From positions 1 to 64,000 of the forward strand of contig NZ_FOWD01000002.1 of NCBI RefSeq assembly GCF_900115365.1: DNA of 64,000 nt, read 5' to 3'. Source of the DNA: Anaerocolumna aminovalerica (GTDB lineage: Bacteria > Bacillota > Clostridia > Lachnospirales > Lachnospiraceae). The notes under the pieces were generated by a model, which was not told the origin of the DNA, did no database searches, and saw nothing but the letters and a program-made list of their open reading frames with translations. Below, piece by piece: positions 1-9,149 of the stretch. Each line of letters begins with the position of its first letter. The first letter of the stretch is position 1. The translations under genes and the position numbers were made by a program.

Positions 1-182
1 AAAGATACGGACAATGATTTTTGAGGAAGTGTTAAAAGAAAGTGAATAATATCTGTAAAGGATAACTTCCTCGTTCTTGAAAATGCTGAATTGTTTGCTC
101 TGTGTTGTTCAATAAACTCATTAGAAGTAAGAAGAGTATTCATTTCTTGAAAAAAATCCTTTAAGTTATTACGAATAGACAT
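1..182 (-). CDS. IS4-like transposase, N-terminal part, runs off left edge
   Basis: An open frame enters from the left edge and starts at the ATG at 180-182, preceded by a strong GGAGGG ribosome binding site. The visible 60 residues begin MSIRNNLKDFFQEMNTL and include RTRKLSFTD followed by a hydrophobic stretch. This resembles the N-terminus of IS4-family DDE transposases, where a similar RKL-F-D block precedes the catalytic domain. The catalytic triad lies outside the window, so the family call rests on this short region only. It sits next to ICE-derived genes, which fits an insertion into an old integrative element. Whether the element is intact cannot be judged. Confidence 0.55.
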   Translation of the reverse strand, partial: MSIRNNLKDFFQEMNTLLTSNEFIEQHRANNSAFSRTRKLSFTDIIHFLLTLPQKSLSVS

Positions 183-194
183 AAAAATCCCTCC

Positions 195-230
195 AAAATT
201 TAATAGATAAAATGTATCTAATAAAATTTT
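195..230. repeat. imperfect inverted repeat in front of the transposase
   Basis: AAAATTTAATAGATA (195-209) is matched by an imperfect inverted copy at 215-230. It lies just upstream of the transposase ribosome binding site, so it may be part of the insertion sequence end or its promoter region. Confidence 0.4.
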
Positions 231-273
231 GAAGGGAACATTTGTTTGTCAATTCGCATTTTAACCAAAACAC

Positions 274-576
274 CTATAAATAAATATACAATATGACGGT
301 AGTGTCCTTAAGTTGACGACATTGGGTATCCGCCACAGGATTCACAAGTTCCACTTCTGCGTTGTAATCAAACTCTTTCAGCGGAATCGCAGCAGGAATA
401 CTGACTTGAATCATGCAGCCCTGACCTTTTGATTTCAAATCATAGGTGCGTTCCTTAATTTCGTCTGATACCGTTCCGTCCTCATTCTGGATATGAACCT
501 CACGACGGAGAGCAGAGAACTTCAACATACCAAAGGTTGCGTCCTTGTCAATTACAATTCCATTTGCTAATCTCAT
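274..576 (-). pseudogene. DUF961 (YdcP-type) ICE protein, C-terminus replaced
   Basis: The first ~83 residues (MRLANGIVIDKDATFG..., through NPVADT) closely follow the DUF961/YdcP proteins encoded near one end of Tn916-type integrative conjugative elements (Orf22/Orf23 position). After that the sequence changes to an unrelated 17-residue tail ending at 274, where family members continue with a conserved tryptophan-containing segment. I read this as a gene cut by a rearrangement, probably the insertion at the left edge. It lies 20 bases after the intact DUF961 gene at 597-911 on the same strand, the order found in the element. The function of DUF961 proteins is not established; they are conjugation-module accessory proteins. 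Confidence 0.75.
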
Positions 577-596
577 AGAATAATCCCTCTCTTTCC

Positions 597-911
597 TTAT
601 GCTTTTACCAAATCGTCGGCATGCAAAATATAATTCGTGAAACCACGAGTGCCTATTTTATAGCCCTCTGCGGTAATGCGTGGGTTAAGCAGTTTTACCT
701 TTTCTTCAAAGTCAAAATGCTTTTCGCCTGCTTCTGCCGGAAGAATCACAAGAATATCGTCTGCTCTCTGAATATCCGAGTACAGGTTAAAGCTACGTGA
801 CAGCAAGGTCATTTTCCCGTTGATTCTTCGCTGTGCTACTTTGTTTTCTCCGGCAAATTCCAGACTGCCGAATGTCTTTTCCATGTTTGGGATAACAAAT
901 TTCAATTCCAT
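597..911 (-). CDS. DUF961 (YdcP-type) ICE accessory protein
   Basis: 104 residues, MELKFVIPNMEKTFGSLEF..., ending in a NYILHADDLVKA tail. This matches the other DUF961 member of Tn916-like elements (Orf23 type), with the TFGSLEF and SFNLYSDIQ blocks. It is full length for the family. With the broken gene downstream it forms the first two genes of a conjugation module, but the next expected gene (an FtsK/TcpA-like coupling ATPase) is absent: the locus runs into transposase sequence instead. It is therefore a remnant of a conjugative transposon, not a working one. Confidence 0.8.
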   Translation of the reverse strand: MELKFVIPNMEKTFGSLEFAGENKVAQRRINGKMTLLSRSFNLYSDIQRADDILVILPAEAGEKHFDFEEKVKLLNPRITAEGYKIGTRGFTNYILHADDLVKA

Positions 912-1156
912 ATGTTTTACCTTTCCTTTCTCAAAATGGTAACTGGTTCATCAGAGTTATGTCCTCATTCTGCTTTACAGAATATACCTGTCTGCCTGTG
1001 CTTTATCAAGGGCAAGCGTTGTGCTTTCGCACCCTTGATAAAATCCCATTCAAACAGGTAATTAGCAATCAAGCAGAATAAGGGATATTTCCATCAGCTT
1101 TAACTGACTGAATTTCCACAGAATGATATGCGGAGGGGAACGGGATCGTACTTGTT

Positions 1157-1705
1157 TCAATGCTTACACAGCCTTTCCAATGAAATACTGCTTTTCACTT
1201 CATTTCCCCATATATCCCATCCAGCCGTTTCCTGTCTGGCAAACAGTTCAATACGGGGCAAATCTCCTACAAGCTCAATAATCTTTTCCCTTATAATATC
1301 AGGCTTCTTACTATGCCGTTCTAATGGACTGACAATAAGCTGGTGTACCTTTTTTGAAACTCTTTTTGGATGACCTTTCACACCCAACAGACATATTTCA
1401 ACATTGGAACGTGTCCAGTAGCCAAGCCCAAAAAAGAAACCATTACCTGATTTATTTTGTTTTACCCATACAAAAGCAACTGTTTTATAAGTAAATCCCC
1501 ATGACCTCATTACTGTTAATGCTTCTGGAAGTTGGGGAAATGTCGTCCATAAAAACAAAATACTATCATTATGGCTTATGGAGCTAACAGGAAGATTACA
1601 AATATCCTCAATCGGCATCGTGAGGTAATGATTTTCCGCAACTCCCTGCCCCTTGCTTTGGCGGTATTGCCACGGCGGATCGGCGTAAATTATGTTATAT
1701 TTCAA
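1157..1705 (-). CDS. MT-A70 family adenine-specific DNA methyltransferase
   Basis: The N-terminus reads NIIYADPPWQYR, with the DPPW catalytic motif of MT-A70/N6-adenine methyltransferases at about residues 9-12. Further conserved blocks are the FLWTTFPQLPEAL and GLGYWTRSNVE segments and the C-terminal RIELFAR. At about 182 residues it is the usual size for phage- and ICE-borne members. I prefer the TTG start at 1705 because AAAGGAG lies 8 bases upstream; an in-frame ATG 18 bases further up lacks such a site. Its neighbours are ICE remnants, so it was probably acquired with that element. It may act as an orphan DNA methylase; no restriction gene is visible. Confidence 0.82.
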   Translation of the reverse strand: MKYNIIYADPPWQYRQSKGQGVAENHYLTMPIEDICNLPVSSISHNDSILFLWTTFPQLPEALTVMRSWGFTYKTVAFVWVKQNKSGNGFFFGLGYWTRSNVEICLLGVKGHPKRVSKKVHQLIVSPLERHSKKPDIIREKIIELVGDLPRIELFARQETAGWDIWGNEVKSSISLERLCKH

Positions 1706-1891
1706 TGTTTCATCTCCTTTCATATAGACAAGAAAAAGGCACTCATTTCTGAACGCCTAAAAAGAGTATCATTTTCACGATACCTCTATATTAAAAAGCT
1801 CTCTCTAAAGGGCAAAAAAAAAGACGCTCCACTTTAGGAACGTCAAAATCTCATACTTAGTTTATAATATATACTTGCTTTTACAAACTGG

Positions 1892-2074
1892 TCACCAGTG
1901 GCAGGTGCTATAACCAATGGATAGAAATATTGGTTTATCTTCTTCCTTAGCCTTTGCAAAAGCTTCTTCTCTCCATGGATACCAATCTACTGGGTTATAT
2001 GCATGCTGTAATAGGTATGGTGATTTTTCATTTATCAGCTTATTAGCTTTTTCATTTATTTTTTCTTTTGGCAT
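1892..2074 (-). pseudogene. YyaL / DUF255 thioredoxin-domain protein, N-terminal fragment
   Basis: The frame matches the start of the large DUF255 (YyaL, SPATA20-like) proteins: [21 protein letters not shown] then [14 protein letters not shown]. Full-length members exceed 600 residues; this one stops after about 60. A TGA falls where the second cysteine of the CHWC thioredoxin motif should be, and the downstream codons no longer match the family, so this is a truncation rather than a recoded selenocysteine. A good ribosome binding site (GGGGAG) supports the ATG at 2074. It is one of several decayed genes in the first 3 kb. Confidence 0.8.
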
Positions 2075-2340
2075 ATTATCACGCTCCCCTTCATTCATTT
2101 TTTATCTTTATTACTATACCCGAAAAAGCTATGAGATATAATCCCATAGCTTTTATTTTTGAGGATAATTTTTTATGAGTTTACTGCTTCATAATTTAAA
2201 AGTAATAAATATAGTAGTTATGCCCATAACCTGTTGTACATTAAATAAATAAGGCTGTATTCAAAATATACCATTATTTTAAATTGATTCAGTATTTATA
2301 CAATTTACTTATATCCGAACTAGACAATATATCTACGTTA

Positions 2341-2437
2341 TTAATCCCACCATTTCATTTCAAGTAACATATCTATCTTGTCTTTATCAAATCTTTCTTT
2401 TATATGTTTTGCAGGATTTCCTCCTATAACAGTATAG
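2341..2437 (-). pseudogene. xenobiotic (Vat/CatB-type) acetyltransferase, C-terminal fragment
   Basis: Minus-strand reading gives TVIGGNPAKHIKERFDKDKI followed by DMLLEMKWWD and a stop at 2341. The VIGGNPAK motif and the terminal KWWD are hallmarks of hexapeptide-repeat xenobiotic acetyltransferases (streptogramin Vat and chloramphenicol CatB families). Only about 32 codons remain. Just upstream a ribosome binding site and an ATG (GGAGGACAAGATG) are still present in another frame, as if the middle of the gene had been deleted. The rest of 2099-2691 shows nothing I can assign. Confidence 0.7.
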
Positions 2438-2691
2438 TATTATTCATCTTGTCCTCCTAAATTTAAGTTTTTATTTATTCCTTAACTTAGGTCACACTGC
2501 CACATTCCTAAACTTTCTAATTCTCTTTAACATTACAAGACACTTCCTTAAATTTTATTATTTCATATATATATGAGAATCTGCGTTAAATATTTAGACA
2601 TAAATAATTGAATTAATAACTTGCTCTCTTTATTTTTCATGTTCACATGAGATTATAACACAAATACTTTAATATATTCTTTTCCATTATA

Positions 2692-3054
2692 CTACTCTTC
2701 TGAAGGAATTGTATCTAGACCTTGCTTTATAGCCGAGTTTTGCCCATAGTCTATTGACCGTATTGAAAAATCAATTCCAGTTACTTGATAGCCTATTCCC
2801 GTGAACCTTTCAGCATATATTCCAGGTCCACACCCTATATCAAGAAGTAACGGGTAACTTGAGGGGGGTACTATTTCTTTTATCCATGCAACGGATTTTT
2901 CTATAAACTTTAATTTTCTGCTTGCACCTTCAAATTCGGGGTCAAGGTGTGCTTTGAGCATTTGTTTGGAAATGTATTCATCATTCCAAAATGCAACCTC
3001 TGTGTTTTTATAAAGAGCAGGTCTTTCTAAAATTTTAGTCATAGCATTGAACAT
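2692..3054 (-). pseudogene. class I SAM-dependent methyltransferase, N-terminal half
   Basis: The sequence contains the SAM-binding glycine motif LLDIGCGPGIYAERF and the preceding block FWNDEYISKQMLKAHLDPE seen in a clostridial methyltransferase family of roughly 250 residues. Homology runs through the IKQGLD segment after motif I and then stops: ten codons later the frame ends at 2692. About half of the protein, including the substrate part, is missing. AAGGAG 8 bases before the ATG at 3054 marks the start. It is most likely inactive. Confidence 0.7.
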
Positions 3055-3087
3055 AATCATTTCTCCTTCCATAACTGGCCAAAATAA

Positions 3088-3113
3088 AAAGCCGTAGATT
3101 TTACTCTACGGCT
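3088..3113 (-). terminator. rho-independent terminator after 3347-4375
   Basis: The 9-bp stem AGCCGTAGA / TCTACGGCT has a 6-base loop and is followed on the minus strand by a run of T. It lies downstream of the minus-strand gene ending at 3347. Confidence 0.75.
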
Positions 3114-3346
3114 AATCTTCCTAAGGTAAAGAAAGGTTAAGAGTAAAACAAAATCAAACATTAGGTACAAAAACTAAACTGTTTAAAACAGTTAGAATTT
3201 AACCTATTGAATTGATTTCATCTACTCTTTTCCAGTCATACTCAAGTCACTGATTTTATGACATCTGGTATGCCGGACTTCCATCACCTTTTCTATTAAA
3301 TTATATTCTTATATTACATTGCATAATAATTACTGTCAACAACGAT

Positions 3347-4375
3347 TTAATATATACATGCCCTATCCGCCAATGCCTCAATTAAGCATACGCGGAAAGT
3401 CAGGTCGTTAATCTGATTTTTATGGCTTCTCCAATTGTCTTCCAGACTCATACCAGAGTATCCGGACCAGTAAACAAATGCTTTTTTATCATACTTTTCT
3501 AAAAAGAATCCATGGTTCTCTTTAAGGTATGACAAAAGACTTTCAAAATGCTTCCTAAAAGGTGATTTATCATAAAGCATCCCCATACGAGCTATCAGTT
3601 CATAGAAGCTTAGCCAATGAAATGCAAATTTCTTTTCTATCTTAAATAAGTCATTATTATATTCATAAGCTATATTGCCACCTGGAGCAATTAATTGGGA
3701 TTTATATTTTATATATATAGGCTTTATGGGCAGCCATTTATATAATTTATTAAAAGCTTCCATTATCATAGCTATGTTTTTATCGTTCCTCCAAGAGTAT
3801 GTAAATGCAAGTATTCTTAAATGGTATATGATAGGTAAGTATTTTCCCTCAACGAATATCTGCTTATCTTTATATGGAATTGCAATATCAGTTAAATCAT
3901 GAGCTTCATAAATAAATCGAAAGGCTTGTAATGCTACTTCTATCCATTGTTTCATAAAATCATAATCTTCTAACCCAGCTTGTGCAAAAAGACTTGCCTT
4001 AATATTACCGGCACCAAAGATTTCCGCTGCCTTACCAGTACATTCTTTTTCCCATCCTTCTAAAAGTAATACATCCAGTGCCTTTTTTAATGGCAGAAAA
4101 CTAAGGTCCAGCCCCAATTCAAGTAAATATCTTACACAGCCTTCATGTGACCATACCTTACTGTTGGAAGGGGGAGTATGAAATCTTGTACCAAAATAGC
4201 CCTCCTTACCTTGCCATTCTAATACTTTCTTAACTGTTGTTTGATTTATGATTTCAGTAAAATAATCAACTTTTTCTGCTTTACTAAGCTTTTCTTCATA
4301 TATTTCTTCTCTAATCCGCATGGCTATAGTTGGGCAAGAATTATTTATTAAATATTCCAGTGTTTTATCCTTCAT
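3347..4375 (-). CDS. hypothetical protein, possible alpha/alpha-toroid fold
   Basis: A 342-residue protein with no signal peptide, rich in Trp, Tyr and Leu. I do not recognise a named family with certainty. The N-terminal pattern (hypothetical leucine-rich helices, then LEWQGKEGYFGTRFH and WSHEGCVRYLLELGLD) recalls the helical repeats of prenyltransferase/terpene-cyclase-like toroids that occur in clostridial proteins of unknown function. No DXDD or comparable catalytic motif is visible. The ATG at 4375 has a GGAG site (AGGAGAAG). It stands alone between brnQ and the remnants, and is followed by its own terminator. Confidence 0.6.
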   Translation of the reverse strand: MKDKTLEYLINNSCPTIAMRIREEIYEEKLSKAEKVDYFTEIINQTTVKKVLEWQGKEGYFGTRFHTPPSNSKVWSHEGCVRYLLELGLDLSFLPLKKALDVLLLEGWEKECTGKAAEIFGAGNIKASLFAQAGLEDYDFMKQWIEVALQAFRFIYEAHDLTDIAIPYKDKQIFVEGKYLPIIYHLRILAFTYSWRNDKNIAMIMEAFNKLYKWLPIKPIYIKYKSQLIAPGGNIAYEYNNDLFKIEKKFAFHWLSFYELIARMGMLYDKSPFRKHFESLLSYLKENHGFFLEKYDKKAFVYWSGYSGMSLEDNWRSHKNQINDLTFRVCLIEALADRACIY

Positions 4376-4483
4376 AAAACTTCTCCTATAGGATTTATTA
4401 TTATATAAGTTCTTTTTACATACCAGATTAACGTTTTAGACTTACCCTTTTATTAATTAGATTACTTGTTTTTTTAGAAGATA

Positions 4484-5833
4484 CTATGCTTTTTTTGCAC
4501 GAACTCCCCATATAATCAACCCAATAAGAAACCCACAAAATGCCGGTACTATCCAACCAAATCCATAATCAAATCCGGGCAAATATAAATGAGCGAATTT
4601 AACAATCTGTTTTACCACCATATTACCTCCCATAGCTTCAGGCAGAGCTTTACAAAAATCAGGTATTGCCGCAACAATTGTAAATCCCGTTGTCCATTTA
4701 TAAATATCCCTTTGCTTATGAATAAATGGCGCTAATAAAGACAATACAATCAAAGTGATTGCCAGTGGATAGAGAAACATTAATACCGGTATCGATAGCT
4801 GAATTATATTGTTTAATCCAAAATTTGCAATTATAAAAGAAAAAATTGTAAATACTACTGCATATTTTTTATAAGAGATGGTTTTTGGAAACATGGTACT
4901 AAACATTTCAGAGCATGAAGTTATTAGTCCGATAGAGGTTTTTAAACACGCAATTCCAACAATAGCCGCAAGTAATACTTTACCTACAGAGCCAAAATAA
5001 TGATTGCTGACCATGGATAAAATAATTCCTCCGTTTTCAGCACTGCCTAAACTTCCTAAGCTTGTAGCTCCCATATATGCTAATGAGGCATATATAACTG
5101 CCATGCCAATAACACCAACCAATCCTGATTTGCAGGTTTCAATGGCAACAGAACGTGAATCTTTAATTCCAAACTTCTTTATGTTAGAAATAATAATAAT
5201 AGCAAAAGCTAGAGAGGCTAATGCATCCATTGTGTTATACCCGTCTAATAGCCCGGTAAACAGCGGTTTTGCAATATAATCTCCCTGTGGCGGATAAGGA
5301 CTTATCTGTCCCATCGGTTTTACAAAGGTTGCAATTAACAAAATAGACAAAAGAACTAAAAAAACAGGAGTAAGGTATCTCCCTACCCAATCTAAAATCC
5401 TCCCTGGCCGCAGGGAAAAATATAAAGTCAGAGCAAAAAAGATAAAGGAAAAAATAAATAATCCCAACTTTAAATTTTCTTCTCCAATAAACGGATGCAT
5501 TCCTACTTCAAATGCAACTGTAGCAGTACGTGGAATAGCAAACAATGGTCCAATGGTCAAATATAATAAGCAAGTAAATACAATTGAATATAATGAACTA
5601 ACGGGCCTGCCCATATCATATAAACTTTCACTTTCCGAAAGGGCTGATGCAATAATACCTAACACAGGCAGTCCCACCCCTGTAATTAGAAATCCAATAG
5701 TAGCCAGTGGCATATTATTCCCGGCTGCCTGGCCCATTTTCACCGGAAAAATCAAGTTACCTGCACCAAAAAATAATCCAAATAGTAACGAACCTATTAG
5801 TATGTTTTGCTTATAATTTAGTCTTTCTTTCAA
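4484..5833 (-). CDS. brnQ: branched-chain amino acid carrier BrnQ (LIVCS family)
   Basis: A 449-residue polytopic membrane protein with about 12 hydrophobic segments. The N-terminal LLFGLFFGAGNLIFPVKMGQ block and the GVGLPVLGI segment are typical of the LIVCS family, sodium-coupled importers of leucine, isoleucine and valine. It starts at the TTG at 5833, which follows AAGGAGG at proper spacing; no upstream ATG is available. It is monocistronic in this window. The leader (5834-6017) shows no T-box hallmarks that I can see. The length is normal for the family. Confidence 0.92.
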   Translation of the reverse strand: MKERLNYKQNILIGSLLFGLFFGAGNLIFPVKMGQAAGNNMPLATIGFLITGVGLPVLGIIASALSESESLYDMGRPVSSLYSIVFTCLLYLTIGPLFAIPRTATVAFEVGMHPFIGEENLKLGLFIFSFIFFALTLYFSLRPGRILDWVGRYLTPVFLVLLSILLIATFVKPMGQISPYPPQGDYIAKPLFTGLLDGYNTMDALASLAFAIIIISNIKKFGIKDSRSVAIETCKSGLVGVIGMAVIYASLAYMGATSLGSLGSAENGGIILSMVSNHYFGSVGKVLLAAIVGIACLKTSIGLITSCSEMFSTMFPKTISYKKYAVVFTIFSFIIANFGLNNIIQLSIPVLMFLYPLAITLIVLSLLAPFIHKQRDIYKWTTGFTIVAAIPDFCKALPEAMGGNMVVKQIVKFAHLYLPGFDYGFGWIVPAFCGFLIGLIIWGVRAKKA

Positions 5834-6017
5834 AAGTAGTCCTCCTTGAACTTTTGGTATTTTTGTAATTGTGTTCGTCGCAAAACTAATTATACCACTA
5901 ATGACATTACTTCGGAATCCGTAATTTAAATTTCCAAGTAAAAAGATAGGGCTGTTTCCAGCTTACTAACCAGTTTAGTCTTAAAACATGTAACCAATCA
6001 GTTCCTCTTGTACTTAA

Positions 6018-6057
6018 AAAAATGCCCTTAATATACAATACTGTACACAAAGGGCAT
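6018..6057 (-). terminator. terminator after 6093-6353
   Basis: ATGCCCTT (6022-6029) pairs with AAGGGCAT (6050-6057), and the minus-strand copy continues into a run of seven T. Confidence 0.8.
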
Positions 6058-6092
6058 AAAAGAAATCTACTGGTGGATTTTCTCAAATTTAT

Positions 6093-6353
6093 TTAGTAAA
6101 GAGTTGGAACTGGATAACACGCAACTTGATCAATAAATCTGGGATCAAATCCATAAAATGTCCAGAAACTTCCAGTCCATCTATATCCAGATACTGCACC
6201 ATACTCTACACTTGTAGGATAGAACCAGAAGGGTCTTCCATTTATAGGCCATACATACGTATATGAGTACATACAGTCAATAATATAAGAATTTCTTGGT
6301 TTTCGTGGAATAGTTGCAGGGGGTGGGCTGCCGGGAGGTCCGTATTGACTCAT
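6093..6353 (-). CDS. small conserved hypothetical protein
   Basis: 86 residues. A proline-rich start (GPPGSPPPATIPRKP) is followed by an aromatic-rich core with PFWFYPTSVEYGAVSGYRW and TFYGFDPRFID. Similar short aromatic proteins occur in clostridia, often in several copies, and none has a known function. There is no signal peptide or membrane segment. It has its own terminator, so it is probably a single transcription unit. Confidence 0.65.
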   Translation of the reverse strand: MSQYGPPGSPPPATIPRKPRNSYIIDCMYSYTYVWPINGRPFWFYPTSVEYGAVSGYRWTGSFWTFYGFDPRFIDQVACYPVPTLY

Positions 6354-6467
6354 ACAATTTATTCCTTAAATGCTTTTGTAATATAGTATGATAAAATACC
6401 TCCTATAGTTCATATAGATTCTATGTTACCATTCAAATATATATTAATTTGTATGTAACAAGGAAAA

Positions 6468-7253
6468 TTATAGAAATATTTCTGGCTCATGCCTTGTTAT
6501 ACTAAATTTATCAATTAGACCTTGGGTAAACTGAATAAATGATTCTTGATTTATAGCCTTTGCATTAGCAGGACATCTTTTTACACATCTGCAACATTTA
6601 ATACACTTAGTTGCGTCAACGACTCTAAAGTTCACAAGATCAACAGCACCCTTAGGGCAATGAGTTGCACATATTCCGCAATTAATGCATTTATCATTTG
6701 TTTCTGGTGCAACAGGTTGTTGATACTTTCTTTCCTTATATGGATAATTTCCTTTGACAATAAGTTTTTCTATCTTACCATGAGCATTTATATTTATTAA
6801 TTTATCTTTTATTTTCATTCCAAACTCCCGGGCAGACTTTAAGTCATCTTCATCCGGTCTTCCGGCAGCTAACTTTCCAGTATAGGAATGCTCACCAATA
6901 AAGGCTCCTGCTGCAATACCAATAAATCCATTCCCTTCAAAAATATCTTCTAACTCTAAAAGAGCATCTTCATAATCACGGTTTCCATATACAACGAGAA
7001 AAACTGCTTTGGTATGATTTCCCTTTACATTTACAAAATATTCTGTTAAAAATTCCGGAACCCTCCCAGCATAAACAGGAACTCCAATAATTACTACCTC
7101 ATCATTATGAAAGCTAAGTTCTTTTTGCCTGTCCCCCGGTAATGTAATATTGTACTCCTTTACCGGCTCTCCGATACCATATGCTATTTCTTTCACAATC
7201 TTAGCTGTTGTGTCAGTTGCACTTAAATAAAGTAAATTTAATTGCTTATCCAT
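6468..7253 (-). CDS. EFR1-type flavodoxin / 2x[4Fe-4S] ferredoxin protein
   Basis: The N-terminal half (about residues 1-150) is a flavodoxin-like domain with the LLYLSATDTTAKIV phosphate-loop region and IIGVPVYAGRVPE. The C-terminal half carries two 4Fe-4S motifs, CINCGICATHCPKG and CIKCCRCVKRCPAN. This architecture is the EFR1 family of anaerobes, thought to pass electrons between ferredoxin clusters and FMN. I place the start at the ATG at 7253 because GGGAGG lies directly upstream; an upstream in-frame ATG at 7304 has no such site. It is a cytoplasmic redox protein with unknown partners. Confidence 0.88.
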   Translation of the reverse strand: MDKQLNLLYLSATDTTAKIVKEIAYGIGEPVKEYNITLPGDRQKELSFHNDEVVIIGVPVYAGRVPEFLTEYFVNVKGNHTKAVFLVVYGNRDYEDALLELEDIFEGNGFIGIAAGAFIGEHSYTGKLAAGRPDEDDLKSAREFGMKIKDKLININAHGKIEKLIVKGNYPYKERKYQQPVAPETNDKCINCGICATHCPKGAVDLVNFRVVDATKCIKCCRCVKRCPANAKAINQESFIQFTQGLIDKFSITRHEPEIFL

Positions 7254-7523
7254 AAAATTCCTCCCATATGAATCTTCATTAATATTGTGATACCCCTTAG
7301 GCACCGTGGCTGGGAGTTGTTGTTATACTTTTTCTGGTTTCAGAATTATCCTTAGTCCTGCTCCCAACATAAGCATTTATGAATATGATAATTATACTAC
7401 AGAGAATATAAAAATACACTTAATTCTCTATCCTAATACATAGAACATATCCATGTGAAATCCTTCCCTTCATATCTTAAATGAAATTACTCTCTATCCT
7501 TCTGCTAAAATACAAAAACAATA

Positions 7524-7560
7524 TAAAAACTGCCCCTGTTTTCCCTTCGGGCAGTTTTTC
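7524..7560 (-). terminator. terminator after L,D-transpeptidase gene
   Basis: AAAACTGCCC (7526-7535) and GGGCAGTTTT (7549-7558) form the stem, followed on the minus strand by a T-rich stretch. Confidence 0.85.
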
Positions 7561-7569
7561 AGCATCTCT

Positions 7570-8964
7570 TTATTCTTCATAACAAATAATTGGAGTTCCC
7601 TCTTCGATATATTCAAAAATAATTTTAGCCAAATGTTTCGGAGCGTTTACACATCCATGGGAACCTCTTCTCTTATAAATATCTCCTCCAAAAGAATATC
7701 TCCAGCTTGCATCATGCAACCCTATATTTCCATAAAAAGGCATCCAATAAGTTACTTTTGCCTCATAACCCGGTCCCCTTAAAGTTGCTCCTTTTATTTT
7801 ATAGTTCAACATAAATGTTCCAAGCTTTGTGGAATTACCTTTACTTGGATTTCCCGTGACTACCGGGCCCTGAATTATCATTTTCCCATCTTTATAAAAC
7901 CAAACATGCTGTCTGGTTATGTTGATTTCTACATATGTATTACCAATATCGTTTTTCTCCCTGGAAAAAGCCTTCTGCGAATATTGGGGTTCTTTTTCAA
8001 TACTTTCACCTTGTTTTATATGCCCTAGCAAGGCTTCTGTCTCCTTGGCCTTATTAATTTTCCAGCCGTAAATTCCGCCTTTAACTTCCACTATTTTTCC
8101 GGTAGAAGTTTTAAAGTCTCGTGTAACACCGATGGTATCATATTTTTTACCCAAAGCCTGCACATATTTCATTACCTCTGCTTCATCTATTACTACTTCC
8201 AACTCTTCGTCCACTGTTAACCATTTATTTATTATATTTCCCGTCAGTACTTCATTTTCACTTCCAAATAAATATGTGATTTTTGCTTTTACATATTTAT
8301 CTAATAACTTCCTGGTTTCCATAGCCTTCTGGGAATTTATAGTGTACTTTGGATTTACGTAACATTGCTTTTCATCTAAATCTATTTTTGTTACTCCTGT
8401 CAATATTCCAGTTTTAATAGTTTTCACTAATTTAACCTTATCTGTCTTATTTCCATACCGTTCTTTAACCATTAAATAGGAGCCATTTGAATACTTAAAG
8501 CCTACGTTTTTTGGCTCAATTATTTTTTTATTTAAGCATTCTAATTCATTTATTTTACTTTTTAATTCTTCAGTATTATAAACAAATAGATCATTTACAT
8601 TATACTTTTGTTCTTTAAATAAAGAAGGGAACCATCCCAGTGAGCTTTGCATGGAATAGATCTTGGACACACTATTCTTTTTATTGTACCGTAATCCTAT
8701 ATCTGCCCCTTTTATTTTTTCCGTTTCATCATTTCGTTCAAGTAGCATTAATTCATAATCATGGGTATAACGCTCAAATATTTCTTCTATATCATCATAT
8801 GCTTTTAAGGAGACATCCGCCCCGTTTATTACTGTTCGAAAGAAAAAATGATTTATAAAATACAATGAAATTATCAAATAAATAAGCGCAATGGAAGCTA
8901 TTATAATAACAACCTTTTCTACAACCTGCCTTTTGAAGAAACCTTTTATTTTAATATTTTTCAT
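7570..8964 (-). CDS. membrane-anchored L,D-transpeptidase (YkuD) with PG-binding domain
   Basis: 464 residues. There is one N-terminal transmembrane helix (about 17-40), a long extracellular region resembling the PG_binding_4/VanW-associated domain (about 60-330), and a C-terminal YkuD domain. The catalytic signature SHGCVNAP near residue 440 carries the nucleophilic Cys, with the upstream IGLHDASWRYSFGG segment supplying the conserved His. Such enzymes make 3-3 cross-links in peptidoglycan or attach proteins to it on the outer face of the membrane. It is a single-gene unit with its own terminator; the length is typical of clostridial members. Confidence 0.9.
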   Translation of the reverse strand: MKNIKIKGFFKRQVVEKVVIIIASIALIYLIISLYFINHFFFRTVINGADVSLKAYDDIEEIFERYTHDYELMLLERNDETEKIKGADIGLRYNKKNSVSKIYSMQSSLGWFPSLFKEQKYNVNDLFVYNTEELKSKINELECLNKKIIEPKNVGFKYSNGSYLMVKERYGNKTDKVKLVKTIKTGILTGVTKIDLDEKQCYVNPKYTINSQKAMETRKLLDKYVKAKITYLFGSENEVLTGNIINKWLTVDEELEVVIDEAEVMKYVQALGKKYDTIGVTRDFKTSTGKIVEVKGGIYGWKINKAKETEALLGHIKQGESIEKEPQYSQKAFSREKNDIGNTYVEINITRQHVWFYKDGKMIIQGPVVTGNPSKGNSTKLGTFMLNYKIKGATLRGPGYEAKVTYWMPFYGNIGLHDASWRYSFGGDIYKRRGSHGCVNAPKHLAKIIFEYIEEGTPIICYEE

Positions 8965-9149
8965 GGCGTTATACCTTTCATATAGAAAAACATACTAACT
9001 AAATAATAATATGTTCCAATATATGATATTAAAACTAATATACAGATAAGACATCTTCTTTCTTAATCTTTCTAAGTAAATTGTAAATTAATTTACTGAA
9101 ATGTATCAGTTTTTGCAATAGCCCATGGAGTTCTTTAAAAAAATATAAT

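Noticed and set aside
1885-1895. TGA at the second Cys of a CHWC thioredoxin motif, possible selenocysteine
   Set aside because: Family similarity ends at the TGA; the following codons do not continue the DUF255 sequence and soon reach another stop, so it is a truncation.
5834-6017. T-box leader for brnQ
   Set aside because: No T-box core (TGGNACCGCG) or specifier structure could be found.
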